Assembly: GCF_014898055.3 (NCBI RefSeq) | Contig: NW_023601212.1 | Location: 50,580,329-50,644,328 of the forward strand | Direction: 5' to 3' | DNA from: Talpa occidentalis | Taxonomy: Eukaryota; Chordata; Mammalia; Eulipotyphla; Talpidae | DNA: 64,000 bases | Shown here: piece after piece, positions 23,112 to 33,748 of the stretch | How positions within the stretch are numbered: the first letter of the stretch is position 1 | Layout: every line of letters starts with the position of its first letter | Program-made: the position numbers and the translations under genes | The notes under the pieces: model-generated | Told to the model about the DNA's origin: nothing | Seen by the model: only the letters and a program-made list of their open reading frames with translations | The model's database searches: none

Positions 23112-23602
23112 AATTAACACATCTTGAATAGAATCTTGAGAGGGAGCAGAACACCAGGGTTCCAGGGATACATACCTGATTTGTGGCTATGTGTCCTGCT
23201 ATGCTTACTTGCTATGGAAAAGAGTTATTCCAAACAAAATTAAAGACCCATAGCTCCATCTTTTGAGGAGAGACAAGCTTCCAGGTGAGATAAAACTTTT
23301 CCTGCTAGTTTAAAAAAAGCTATTTTTAATAAAATCTTCATAGGGGCCTCCTTGGTGGTGCAAGGGGTTAAGTCTCAGCACTATGACGCTATCAGCAGCC
23401 ACTGCAGCACAGGTTCCATCCCCAGCCAGAGAGCTGATCCACATGGTGCAACGGACCTCTCCTGTCTCGCCTGCTGCTTCCCTCAGCAGTGTATTTCAGT
23501 AGATCAGCTTGTTCTGCTCCCCACTCTGTCTCTGGTGAATCCTCTCATTCCCTGCACCTCTGGCCTACACCCAACTCTTGTATGCATAAATAAATACAAT
23601 AA

Positions 23603-24187
23603 GGGCCTCCCCTGGTGGCACAGGCAGTTGAGCGCAGCACTGTGACTCTGTCCGCAGCCTCCGCAGCATGGGTTTGATCCTGCCCAGCCGGCAAGAATCC
23701 CACATAGTGCAGCAGACCTCTCCTGCCTCACCCGCTGCTCCCCTCAGCAGTGGATTTCAGTCAGTCTGTCTGTTCTCTTCCCCACTCTGTCTCTGGTGAA
23801 TCCTCTCACCCTCCTGCACATCTGTCCTGTACCCCGGTTCTTTTATGCATGAATAAATATATATTTTTTAAAATTTTTCTAATGGGCCTCCCTGGTGGCG
23901 CAGTGGTTGAGCGCTGGGCTGCGAAGCTGCCCGCAGCCTCTGCAGTGCCAGTTTGATCCCCGGCAGCCGGGCAAGGGTCCCACATGGCGCGCAGACCTCT
24001 CCTGCCGCCCGCTGCTCCCCTCAGCAGTGTACTTCGGTCCTTCTGCCTGCTCTACTCCCCGCTCTGGCTCTGGTGAATTCTCTCACCCTTCTGCGCTTCT
24101 GACTGTACCCAGTGCTGGTATAAATAAATAAATCTTTAAAAAATAAATAAAAAAATTTTTTTTCTAAAAAAATACAAATAAATAAAT
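23603..24187 (+). mobile_element. Middle SINE of a three-level nest
   Basis: Body 23,603-23,870. TSD AAATAAATACAATAA at 23,588-23,602 and 24,188-24,202. Its tail was hit by the SINE at 23,884. Confidence 0.9.
23884..24150 (+). mobile_element. Inner, youngest SINE of a three-level nest
   Basis: Young-type body with a T+ tail. The flanks AAAATTTTTCTAA and AAAAATTTTTTTTCTAAA are the slightly altered TSD. Confidence 0.9.
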
Positions 24188-24227
24188 AAATAAATACAAT
24201 AAATCTTAAAAAAAAAAATCTTCATAG

Positions 24228-25145
24228 CTTGGATTTGTCAATGACTTCTTGGAAAGGACACTAAAAGCACAGAGTTCAAGAGGTTTTCTTTTCAGAAGCA
24301 TCCAAACTGATGCACTGATGTCAAGGAGGGCACAAATACCTATATAATGGGGGTTTGGCTAGTCTCAAACACTTGGAGATTTGTTTATTTCCCTTCCCTG
24401 GTAAACTTCTAGCTATCTTTCCATCCTACCACCTTCCACTCTCAAAGTTCTTCTGCCTTAATAGAACTTTTTAAGATGGCATCTGAAGCCATGTGAGTGA
24501 GTTACTCAGTTTTACTATGTTTTTTCCAGGTAGACAGGAGATATACATGTTATTATTCAATTTCTTTTTGGCTTTTTTTCTCATAAATTTGCCTGATATT
24601 TGCTTAATTATTTGCCAGCCTAGAAGAACCCAGAGGGGTACAAGCTGATTTTCTTTGTGCCCAAACACTGACCTTCTTCTTGTTTTCAGCATCTTCTTAC
24701 TGATCTAACTGCTTGAGCAAGAATACACACATCTCCACAAAAATAAGCATCAGTTTGCAGGCAGACCATAGTTTGAATCCACTATTACTCAATGAACCAT
24801 ATTATTCCAAATGAACCATAATCTACAGAAATGTACCTCTGCCCATAACACTTTCTATACTCATACAGAACACCCTAGTCATGTAGAGCACTGGTCCCTC
24901 ATGATCTTCATCAACATTTCAGAATCATAGTGTCCAGTTGTAGAAATGAGGAACACTTACATAGACACTTGCTGCTACCCTTAGCCACCACTAACATTTG
25001 TTCTTCGACTCTATGTGTTCTGGCTTCCTCTTCTTGCAGAGGAATTACCCACTCCCTCTTCCAAAGATGCTCTTTCCACGTGCACACTAAATCTTGTACC
25101 TACATAGTAAGTCAATCCAGTGATGCTCCCTTGTCTCTCTCAACA
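24228..25145. other. Unassigned intergenic sequence
   Basis: No named repeat or gene seen. The short open frame 24,930-25,226 runs into the next SINE. Confidence 0.35.
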
Positions 25146-25157
25146 TTTTCAGGTTTT

Positions 25158-25435
25158 GGGACCTCCCTGGTCGACCAAGTGGTTAAGACACAACCTATGA
25201 AGCTATTTACAGCCACCTCAGCATGAGTTCGATCCCCGGCCGGCCAGGAATCATCCCACATGGCGCAGCAGACTTCTCCTGACTCGCCCACTGCTCCCCT
25301 CAGCAGTATATTTCAATCAGTCTGCCTGTTCTATTCCCCACTCTGTCACTGATGAATCCTCTCACCCCCTGCACTTCTGGTCAGTACCCCAGTTCTTGTA
25401 TGCATAAATGAAATAAATATTTCAAAAAAAATTTT
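25158..25435 (+). mobile_element. Older-subfamily SINE
   Basis: 12-bp TSD TTTTCAGGTTTT at 25,146-25,157 and 25,436-25,447; B box GTTCGATCCCCGG intact. Confidence 0.94.
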
Positions 25436-25652
25436 TTTCAGGTTTTTCCTCTCTATTGATTTCTTTCCAATAGCATACACATTTGTTCGTAGTTGTCCCA
25501 CCTTAACACAGCACCCCTGATAGCAAAACTACACCGATGTTGTTTCAATCCCCTTTTTTTGCCCTGGAAGCAAACGCGAGCTTCCTTTTTATGGTCTAAA
25601 TGATGAAGCTCCTACTTCCCTTATTCTCTCTTAAAAAAAAAAAAAAAAATTT

Positions 25653-25779
25653 GGGCCTCCCCTGGTGGCGCAGTGGTTGAGCTCTGGGTTGGGAGGCTGC
25701 CCGCAGCCTCTGCAGCACCAGTTTGATTCCCGGCCACCGGCGACGGTCCCACCAAAAAAAAAAAAAAAAAAAAAAAAAA
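25653..25779 (+). mobile_element. SINE head only, A-tailed after about 100 bp
   Basis: Carries GGGCCTCCCCTGGTGGCGCAG through GGCGACGGTCCCACC and then goes straight into about 26 A. The whole middle and 3' region of the SINE is absent. It sits where the T-tail of the following inverted SINE should be. Confidence 0.85.
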
Positions 25780-26036
25780 GATTAATTTATTTATGCATAC
25801 CAGAACTGGGGTACAGACCAGAGATGTGGGGGGCGAGAAGATTCACCAGAAATAGACTGGAAACAGAACAGGCAGACTGACAAAAATCCACTGCTGAAGT
25901 GAGCAGCAGGCAAGTCAGGAGAGGTCTGCTGCACCATGAGGGTCACCTACCTGGCCGGGGATCAAACTTGTGCTGCAGTAGCTGCAGATATCTTCATAGT
26001 GCTGCATCTTAACCCCTTGCACCACCAAGAAGGCCC
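25780..26036 (-). mobile_element. SINE, antisense, abutting the A-tailed SINE head
   Basis: Reverse SINE body ending CCACCAAGAAGGCCC. The whole composite 25,640-26,040 is bracketed by CTTATTCTCTCTTAAA (before 25,635 and after 26,043), so the minus SINE was inserted first. Confidence 0.88.
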
Positions 26037-26044
26037 CCCCCCCT

Positions 26045-26680
26045 TATTCTCTCTTAAACCCACTCAAATTAGACTTTTGCCCCCATCAATCACCCCAAAT
26101 TGCTTTTGTCAAGATCAACTATGGCCTCCACTTGTTTCAATTCTTAGTCTGCTCTTCATCTACTGGGCCTGCAGCAACATTTGGCAGCACTGATTATTCT
26201 CTTTTCAACATACTTTCTTTCCTCTTTTTTTTTTTGAGTTCTAGTTTCCTTTATTTATTTTTTATTTCATATATATTTTACATCATTCTCCATTTTTGTA
26301 CAATACTTGCTTTCTCCTCTCAGGTGCAGTTCCCATGAAAATCCCACCACCAATTCAGCTGTGTCCCTTCACCATAGTCCCTTGTGCTCTTCCCAACTCT
26401 GTTTTAATCCTTCTCCCTCCTCTACCCCTGCAGAATGTCTCTGATTTATAGTTGCCTGTTGATTTCCATTACTAATTTATTATAATTACTTTCTTTCCTT
26501 CAGGACACCCCAATCTTCTCTTTTGTTCCTCACTTATTGGCTTGTTCATTCTTAGGCTCCCTTGCTGTTTTTTCTCATTTCCAACCTCCTTTATATTGGA
26601 CTCCCCCAGTGATCCATTCTAGGTGGTTATAAAGTATAGAAAAACACACCACTCATTTGGTGAGTATTCACCATACAACA
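26045..26680. other. Unassigned sequence, T-rich start at 26,227
   Basis: The T-run followed by TTATTTATTTTTTATTTC at about 26,227-26,270 may be the tail of an antisense LINE 3' end. No family could be assigned. Confidence 0.3.
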
Positions 26681-26689
26681 TGCCACACT

Positions 26690-26860
26690 TTGCAATAACT
26701 TATATAGGTAACGTATTTGTTTTCCATTGTTTAGCTTTCTCACAGTAAGTACCACAAGGGCAGGCACTTCTTTGTGTTCTGATGGTACCCAATGCCTAGC
26801 ACAAGTCTTTGGCACAGAGTAGGTACTATGTCAGTATTTGTTGAATGAATAAACGTAGCA
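26690..26860 (+). mobile_element. L2 3' end
   Basis: CACAAGGGCAGGCACTTCTTTG, CCAATGCCTAGCACA, GGCACAGAGTAGGTAC and TATTTGTTGAATGAATAAA follow the L2 terminal consensus in order. Confidence 0.8.
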
Positions 26861-26933
26861 GGGTAATAGAATTCAAATTTTTCTTGGTAACAAAAACAGT
26901 CACTGTTAAATTTTTTTTAAAGATTTATTTTAC

Positions 26934-27200
26934 TGGACCTCCCTGGCAGTGCGGGAGGTTGAGCACCACACTGTGAAGCTGTTTGTAGACTCTGCAGCGT
27001 AGGTTCGATCCCGGCCGGCCGGTGAGAATCCCACATGGTGCAGCAGACCTCTCCTGTCTCGCCCACTACTCCCCTCAGCAGTGTATTTCGTCAGTCTGCC
27101 TGTTCTGTTCCCCACTGTGTCTCTGGTGAATCCTTTCACCCTTCCGTGCATGTGGCCTGTACCCCAGCACTTGTATAAATAAAATAAATCTTTCAATAAA
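26934..27200 (+). mobile_element. SINE
   Basis: TGGACCTCCCTGGCAGTGCG head, B box GGTTCGATCCCGG, tail AAATAAAATAAATCTTTC. It is preceded at 26,911-26,930 by a T-run plus AAAGATTTATTT, the start of a reversed SINE tail, so another nested insertion is likely. Confidence 0.9.
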
Positions 27201-27249
27201 AAAGTCAACTCGTTAAGACTAACACAATTAGAGAAAAAAATACAAAAAC

Positions 27250-27481
27250 TTTTAAAAAATAAAGATTTATTTCACTTATGCATACAAGAACTGGGGTGTA
27301 GTCAGAGGTGTGGGAGGATTCACCAGAGACAGAGTAGGGAGCAGAACAGGCAGACTAACTGAAACACACTGCTGAGGGGAGCAACGGGTGAGACAGGAGA
27401 GGTCTGCAGCTCCATGTGGGTTTCTCTCTGGCTGGCAAGGAATTGAACTCATGCTGCAGAGGCTGCGGCCAGCTTCACAGT
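27250..27481 (-). mobile_element. SINE, antisense, head missing
   Basis: Runs from AATAAAGATTTATTTCAC to GCGGCCAGCTTCACAG and stops about 45 bp short of the tRNA-like head. Confidence 0.88.
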
Positions 27482-27505
27482 CTACTAGTGAATATCAAAA
27501 GCCAC

Positions 27506-28118
27506 TGTGGGGGTAAGCTTTGCGCAGAGATCAGTCAACCTGTCCCTGGCAGCAATGTGGAAAGGTGAAAAAAAGTGAACAGTTGTTCTCAGAACTGACA
27601 CTTCTTTGGGAGCCAGGTTGGTAAGTGAAGAAAACTATATATAGGGGACTGGTTGTAAATGACTTAAAGTGACTAATCCCCGTTGTTGGGTAAAGAAAAA
27701 TGTCAGGCTTTTCTGCCCTCCCGCCATCAGGACAGATGATGGATCCTTGCGGTCCTGAATGCATGCCTGATGGCGGGCACCTGGAACAGGGTGTGGGCAT
27801 AGGTAGATGGGATTCACCTGGGCTAAGACTGGGCTTTTAAGGGCCGCGTCACGGGGACGCCAGCAGAAGCCAAGAAGAAGCAGAACGAACCGAAGAGCAG
27901 AGAAGCAGAGAGAAAGCCAGAGAGCCCAGATAGAGTGAAGGCTTGCTGGGGGCTGGGAGGACTGCCAGCCTTCCGGCCCCTCAGCACCCTTACCTGCCAT
28001 ATGCCTGGTAATCTAAATAAAAAGCCTGCAAAACCCACCGAGGACTCTCTAGGACTCCATTTTTACCTGGTTGGCTGGATCAGAAAACCTGCTCAGTGGT
28101 CCGTTCCTGCCTCTACAC
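27506..28118 (+). mobile_element. Probable solo ERV LTR, family D
   Basis: Starts TGTGGGGGTAAGC. It has a promoter-like CTTTTAAGGGCCGCGTC near 27,835 and AATAAAAAGCCTGC near 28,016, followed by a GACTC-containing U5-like end (TCTCTAGGACTCC) and TCTACA at 28,113-28,118. No clear TSD, so the borders are approximate. Confidence 0.55.
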
Positions 28119-28680
28119 CCGTTCATGTCCAATTAACAGTAGCCATGTATCACACAGATCCAATTTCACCAAATCATGGGGAAGCTAGAAAGCTATATTC
28201 TTAAACAAAAACTCTCAAGTTTTAAAGGTTGGCTCAAATTCAGAAAACATTGGCAGTCGAACCAAACACAGTCGCAAGGCCAAATGTTGCCTATGTCCAC
28301 CAGTTCACTATCGTTAGTGTAATAATGCTTTGAGGGGACCTATTTTGTGCTCTGAGAAATAGGTGCAAATTTTCCTCAAAGCCAGTCAAGAAATGGATCC
28401 AAATACCAACATCTTCCCTTCTCAAGGTGGTTAAAATAACTTACAGAGCCTTATATAAATAGTCTTCTTTGAATTCAGCCGTGAAGAAAAGACATCCAGC
28501 CCCAGCAGGGAAACAAGAGAATCCGGGCTCCTTGTGGGGCTTTGAAGAGGCATTTGGGGCGAGACATTCCATTGCCTTAGCACTGGGTGCATGCTTTGTT
28601 CATGGGAAAGAGGAGGGCCCAACAGTGGCCTAGGGAGATCACAAGTGGTCGTAATAGTAAGGCAGACACCTTCTCTTACC
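28119..28680. other. Unassigned sequence between LTRs
   Basis: No retroviral coding motif and no other family recognised. Confidence 0.3.
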
Positions 28681-28686
28681 TCCTTA

Positions 28687-29291
28687 TGTTACAGGACAGG
28701 GAGAAGGGCACCACAGACACCCCCAGACCTGCCTACTCTAAATAGGTTCTGCCATCCATCACATCAACATAAAACAAATGAGACTTTAATGGGAAAGAAC
28801 TTTAATACAATTAGGAAACAATACAGGAAAGGCAAAGAACATAGTTTCTAAATCAACTACCCAAAGTTACCCATCCCCTCATGGGTAAAAGTCCATTCAA
28901 ATGGGATTGGCCCAGAACAAGGCCCCAAAGCCTGTCACAAGTTTAAAGCATCCTCCAGTGGGGATCCACAGAAAAGGATCAGAAACAACCAGACAAGTCT
29001 GAAAGGAAAAGAGCAAAATCAAAATCAAGACAAAAACCGCCATTGTCACCTCCTCACGGGTCTCTCACCCACATCTGTTTTAACCAGTCCACGACCAAAA
29101 GGCAAGTGTAGTTTCTTCACATGTCTCTTGGCGCCATGTGCCTCTTCCAGGTCTCCTTCTGGCTCTCCATCCTGCTTCCTTCCTTCCTTAGTCTCCTCTG
29201 CAGCTTCTTCTCTTCCTGCTCAGCTCCACCCTCCCTTCGGTGGGGCAGGAAACCTGGAACCTCCCCCTTTCCTGGGGACCACCCTGTTACA
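28687..29291 (-). mobile_element. Solo ERV LTR, family A, antisense
   Basis: Reads TGTTACAGGACAGGG...ACCCTGTTACA, the reverse of the family A termini. Perfect 4-bp TSD CTTA at 28,683-28,686 and 29,292-29,295. Closely collinear with the copy at 2,693 (GGGATCCACAGAAAAGGATCAG versus its reverse). Confidence 0.92.
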
Positions 29292-29321
29292 CTTACACTT
29301 TGGAAAAACTTCTGCTGCCAT

Positions 29322-30478
29322 TGTAGGGGGCTGGACTGTGTTCCCTACACCACTTACACGCAGCTACCTTGGAATAACTACTGGGAACCGTGGGTGGAGC
29401 TGAGTGACCAGATGAAGGTATAGAAGACAGAAGGGAGGGGGGCTAAAGAGTAGAGCCCTCTGGCTTCTGTGACCCAACTTGTACCCTGGTACTGCTGGGA
29501 AGAAAACACATGGAATAAACACATGTAGAGATATTTGGAGGAGACGTGGGGAGGCTGCTCTCTTAGTCCTTGGCAGGAGCAATGGCAGCTGGTGTCTTGA
29601 CATCATGATGGATTATTTGGTACATTTTGAATTCTGACTCTCTTCTTTTTCCCATTTCTCTAGGACCTTCCTTACCCTTTTCTGGTGGTTCCCTGTACCT
29701 TATGTTTGTGGCCTGCTTTGGAGTGACCGACCCTGTTTGGCTGGGCACTTGTCTATGAGGGTTTGGGTAATTTGGGATGTTTTAAAAACAAACAGCCAAT
29801 TATAAATCAGAGACATCTTGCAGGGGATGGGGGAGGAAGAGGGATCAGCGGGAGGGAGAGAGGAGCACAGGGGACTGTGGTGATGGTGCACGGGGGAATT
29901 GGTCTAGGAAATTCTATGGTACTACACCTGAAGGGGGGGAAGCAAACATTGTTTAAAAATGAACAATGGGGGGCCTCCCATGTGGTGCAGCAGGTTGGGC
30001 GCAGCAAGTTGAGTGCAGCGCTATGAAGCTGTCTGCAGCCTCTGCAGTCCAGGTTCAATTTCCGGCCAGCCTGGGTGATTCCCACATGGCGTGGCAGACC
30101 TCTCCTGTTGTGTCTGCTGCTCCCCTCAGCAGTGTATTTTTGTCTGTCTGCCTGTTCTGCTCCCTGCTCTGGCTCTGTTTCTGGTGAATCCTCTCACCCT
30201 CCTGAGCTTCTGTCCTGTACCCCAGCTCTTGTATAAAAAAAAAATAAATTTTTAAAAAAAGAACAATGATGTAAAATATTTATAAATAAATTCTTTTAAA
30301 ATTTGGGATTTTTTTGAGGAATTCTTAGAAACTTTCTTCTCTTTCCTCTCTGCGCACACAAATTCTGTTAAAGATCTCTCCCATCAAGAGTCTGTTTTGC
30401 CTTTGTCTTTATGCGGGAAGTGGTAGAATCCCTTTAGAGAGGGCAGGACCAGGTACCCTTCGGTTCAGTGCACTAACA
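29322..30478 (+). mobile_element. Solo ERV LTR related to family A, interrupted
   Basis: Begins TGTAGGGGGCTGG and ends GTGCACTAACA, with near-duplicate flanks CCAT/CTAT. Shared landmarks with family A include GTGGAGCTGAG, CTATGAGGGTTTGGGTAA and GCCTTTGTCTTTATGCGGG..GGTAGAATC. It is interrupted from about 29,785 to 30,303 by about 180 bp of unassigned purine-rich sequence and a SINE. Confidence 0.7.
29969..30258 (+). mobile_element. SINE with a local duplication in the head
   Basis: GAACAATG duplicated at 29,961-29,968 and 30,261-30,268. The A-box region has an extra about 16 bp: GCAGCAGGTTGGGC is followed by GCAGCAAGTTGAGTGCAGCG. Confidence 0.9.
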
Positions 30479-30642
30479 CTATCAGCAACAGTGAGGAAAC
30501 CTTAGTCCTTCCAGCAGTCATGATCTCAATGGGTGAGACTTCATGTTTTCAAAAACAAGCTACAATCAGAACATCAACAAAAGGTGCCAAATGATGCATT
30601 GATTACATTCTTTGCTTCTCTCTGACCAACTTACATGAAAAC

Positions 30643-30921
30643 AGGGCCTCCCAGGTGGTACAGGGGTTAAAGATACAGCACTATCAAGCTATAACCAGCC
30701 ACTGCAGCATGAGTTAGATCCCTGGCTGGACAGGGAGCTAACCCACATGGCGCAACAGACCTCTCCTGTTTTGCCCGCTGCTTCCCCCAGCAATGTATTT
30801 AAGTCAGTCTGCCTGTTCTGCTCCCCACTCTGTCTCTGGTAAATCCTTTTCCCCTAACTCCCGCACATCTGGCTTATACCCCCATTCTTGCATGAATAAA
30901 TAAAAATCTTTAAGAAAAAAA
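30643..30921 (+). mobile_element. Older-subfamily SINE
   Basis: GGGCCTCCCAGGTGGTACAGGGG head, strongly diverged; tail GAATAAATAAAAATCTTTAAG; short TSD GAAAACA. Confidence 0.88.
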
Positions 30922-31223
30922 AGAAAACAAACTGGCCCTGAGAATAGTGTTGATTCCAACAATCTTGATAGAGTGGGTTAAATGCCAGAGTGCTCCTTAG
31001 AAAGGTGGGCTGGCATAAAAAATTATTTGATTTAGATATCAAAGACAAATGTGATTATGGAGTAAGAATAAACAGATTAATGAAAGAATGTAATAAAAAA
31101 AAAAAGGCCCACACTTATACAGTCAATTGAATACTTACAAAAGTGCCAAGTCAATTCAATGGATTAGAAAAGTCTTTTAAACCAATGGATTGTAACAAAT
31201 GGGGGGAAATAAATGAACCTTGA

Positions 31224-31316
31224 ATGCTGGCTTTGCCAGCATGGTCCTACAGAGACGGCTAGCATGTTCTATGCCTAAGGCTGACATGCAAATTTGTGAA
31301 GCACTTGCATATTTTT
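31224..31316 (+). pseudogene. RNU6: U6 snRNA pseudogene
   Basis: ATGCTGGCTTTGCCAGCA matches the 5' stem-loop of U6. TACAGAGACGGCTAGCATG matches the ACAGAGA/AGC region. GCTGACATGCAAATTTGTGAAGC and CATATTTTT match the 3' end. About 20 nt (the part after CAGCAC) are deleted and there are many substitutions, including in the catalytic region. It is a dead copy with no upstream U6 promoter. Confidence 0.78.
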
Positions 31317-31419
31317 AAGAGAGTTGATCTTTAGCATTCTCACCAAACACAAAAAAATCATAACTATGTGAGGTGATGGGTATGTTAATTAGCTTGATTG
31401 TGTTAGTCTATTTACTGTG

Positions 31420-32660
31420 TAAACACATTTTAATTAAAACAATTGAGTTAAGCAAAAGAAATCTGAATAGACATCTCACTTAAGAAGATATACAGATGGA
31501 AAAAAAACATAAGAAAAGATCACCATTATCATTTGTCATTAGGCAATTACAGTTAAAACAATGAGATATTACTCCAAGCCTATTACAATGACCAAATGCT
31601 GACAAGAATGTGAAGTGACTATAACTCTCATTCAATGCTGATGGGTATGCAAAGTGATACTGCCACTTTGGAAGACAATTTGGCAGTTTGTTAGAAAATG
31701 AAATATACTCTTATGATCTAAACATTATAGTCTTTGGTGTTTACCCACTGAATTGAAAAGTTATGTCTACACAAAAGCTTGCATGCAATGTTTATAGCAA
31801 TTTTATAATCGTCAAACTTGAAAGCAACCAGGAATCCTTCAGTAATTAAATGAATAAATAACAAAGGAATATTATTCAGTGTTGAAAAGAAGTGACTTAC
31901 AAGACAGAGGAGCTTTGAATGGGTATCACTAAGAGAAAGAAGGCTATGTGAAAAGGTTACTGTATGATTCCAACTGCATGGCATATTGGAAAAGGCAAAG
32001 TGGTAGAGACAGTAGAAAGAGCAATCGTTGTCAGGAGTTGGAGGGAGGAAGAGATGAATAGGCAGAACATTTTTCTGTATGATACTATAATGTTGAATAC
32101 CTCTCATTGTACATTTGTTGAAACCAATAGAACATCAAGAGAGAGTGTCAGTGTTGCTCATTGATTGTAGCAAAATGCCCCATTCTGGTGCAGGCTGTAG
32201 ATAGTGGAGGGGCTGTGCATATATAAGGTCTGGAGGTATATGGGAATTCTCTGTACTTTCTTTCTTTTTTTTTTTTTTTTAATAGAGGCATGTTTTATTT
32301 ATTTATTTGTTTGTTTGTTTGTTTGGTTTATACATGCACTGGGTACAGTCAGAAGCGCGGGAGGGTGAGAGAATTCACCAGAGCCAGAGAGGGGAGCAGA
32401 GAAGGCAGAAGGACCGAAGTACACTGCTGAGGGGAGCAGTGGGCAGCAGGAGAGGTCTGCGCGCCATGTGGGACCCTCCTCTGGTGGCTGGGGAGCAGCC
32501 GGGGATTGAACTGGCGCCACAGAGGCCGTGGGCAGCTTCGCAACCCAGCGCTCAACCGCTGCGCCACCGGGGAGGCCCCAATTCTCTGTACTTTCTACTC
32601 AATTTTGCTTCTCACCTAAATCACTGAAAAATATAAAGTCTAATAAAAAATCCTAGCCAT
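31420..32660 (+). mobile_element. L1 3' end
   Basis: ORF2 C-terminal to 3' UTR landmarks in order: GCTGATGGGTATGCAAAGTG, TGCCACTTTGGAAGACAATT, GTTTATAGCAATTTTATAAT, GAATATTATTCAGTGTTGA, TGTATGATTCCAACTGCATG. Stops throughout. A SINE at 32,262 is inserted. Confidence 0.78.
32262..32579 (-). mobile_element. Young-type SINE, antisense, with the tail tag
   Basis: 17-bp TSD AATTCTCTGTACTTTCT at 32,245-32,261 and 32,580-32,596. The tail reads AATAGAGGCATGTTTTATTT (the reverse of the ACATGCCTCTA tag) and then TTTG repeats. Confidence 0.95.
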
Positions 32661-32813
32661 AAACTAAGAGAAAATATTCTTAACACTTATATATGATAAG
32701 GAATGTATATAAAGTGTTTGTACACATCAAAAACAAACATCATAAATTAGGCAAAAGATCTGACACACACATCACAAAAGCAGATATACAAATGACCAAT
32801 AAGCTCGTGAAAA

Positions 32814-33301
32814 TGTTAGGGGGAAATGATGTCCTGAGTTAATTCCATACAGGCTTTGTGGACCCCACCCCCACTCCAGACTAAAGCCATCAGGACACTG
32901 GGAAAGACAAATCCCATCACCACCAAAGGGAGGGTGGCTGGGACCTGAGGGTGGAGTTGGGCAGCCAGGTTGGATATAAAAAACCAAACACGTGGGCCTT
33001 GGGGTCTCTCTCTCTGGCTCGCAATCGCTCGCCTCCTGGCTTCACCGCTCCTGGCTGGCGGCGAACTCTGAGAGCGCCATTTTGGGATTCCTGATCGGCG
33101 GATCGGGTAGGACTCATTTAAAACTTTGTCTCCCACTTTTCTCCCAGAGCTGTACATTTCCTCATTTCCCCTTCCCTTGTAAATAAACCTTTTATTAACC
33201 TTTCACGTGTGCCTGCAGTAGAGCATTGATAAGTCCTTTTAAGCGCGCGGGTGAGGACCCACAGTCAGGCACCCCGTTTGTATCGGGGTTGCTCTACAAC
33301 A
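32814..33301 (+). mobile_element. Solo ERV LTR, family C
   Basis: 488 bp from TGTTAGGGGG to CTACAACA, TSD AAAA at 32,810-32,813 and 33,302-33,305. TATA-like GATATAAAAAACC near 32,970; AATAAACCTT near 33,182. It carries about 51 bp absent from the copy at 5,427 (after TTAACCTTTC), including GTGCCTGCAGTAGAGCATTG, probably the longer ancestral R/U5 form. Confidence 0.9.
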
Positions 33302-33507
33302 AAAAGTTATTTGACATCATTAGTCATCAGAGAAATAGTCACTAAAAATACATTGAAATCCACTTGTGAAACTAAAATAACTAACAATATCAATTTATTA
33401 CTGAGCATGAGATACAAGTGGAACTTGGATGCATTGCAAGTGGTGATTTAAAGTGATTTAGCTTCTTTAGATCACTGTTAGAAAGTTTCTTTAAAAACTA
33501 TACACCC

Positions 33508-33746
33508 AGGCCTCCCTGGTGGCACGGGGGTTAAATACAGTGTAATCAAGCTATCGCCAGCCACTGCAGCATAATTTCTATCGCTGGCCGGCCAGGGACC
33601 AACTCACATGGCACAGCAGACCTCTCCTCTCTCACCTGCAGCTCCCTCAGCCGTGTATTTCAGTAGATCTGCCTGTTCTGCTCCCCACTCTCTCTGGTGA
33701 ATCCTCTCATCCCTGCACCACTGATTTACACCCCAGTTCTTTTATG
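33508..33746 (+). mobile_element. SINE cut at its 3' end
   Basis: AGGCCTCCCTGGTGGCACGGGGG head to CCCAGTTCTTTTATG. The AATAAATAAATCTTT tail is missing and LTR-like sequence follows at once. Confidence 0.88.
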
Positions 33747-33748
33747 TG

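Larger units (their letters stand above)
23344..24214 (+). mobile_element. Outer SINE of a three-level nest
   Basis: Older-type body 23,344-23,602 and tail remnant 24,203-24,214. TSD AAAATCTTCATAG at 23,331-23,343 and 24,215-24,227. Its tail was hit by the SINE at 23,603. Confidence 0.9.

Noticed and set aside
23344..24214. Spaced repeated units resembling a CRISPR-like array
   Set aside because: The units are tandem nested SINEs of about 260 bp with TSDs in a mammalian genome.
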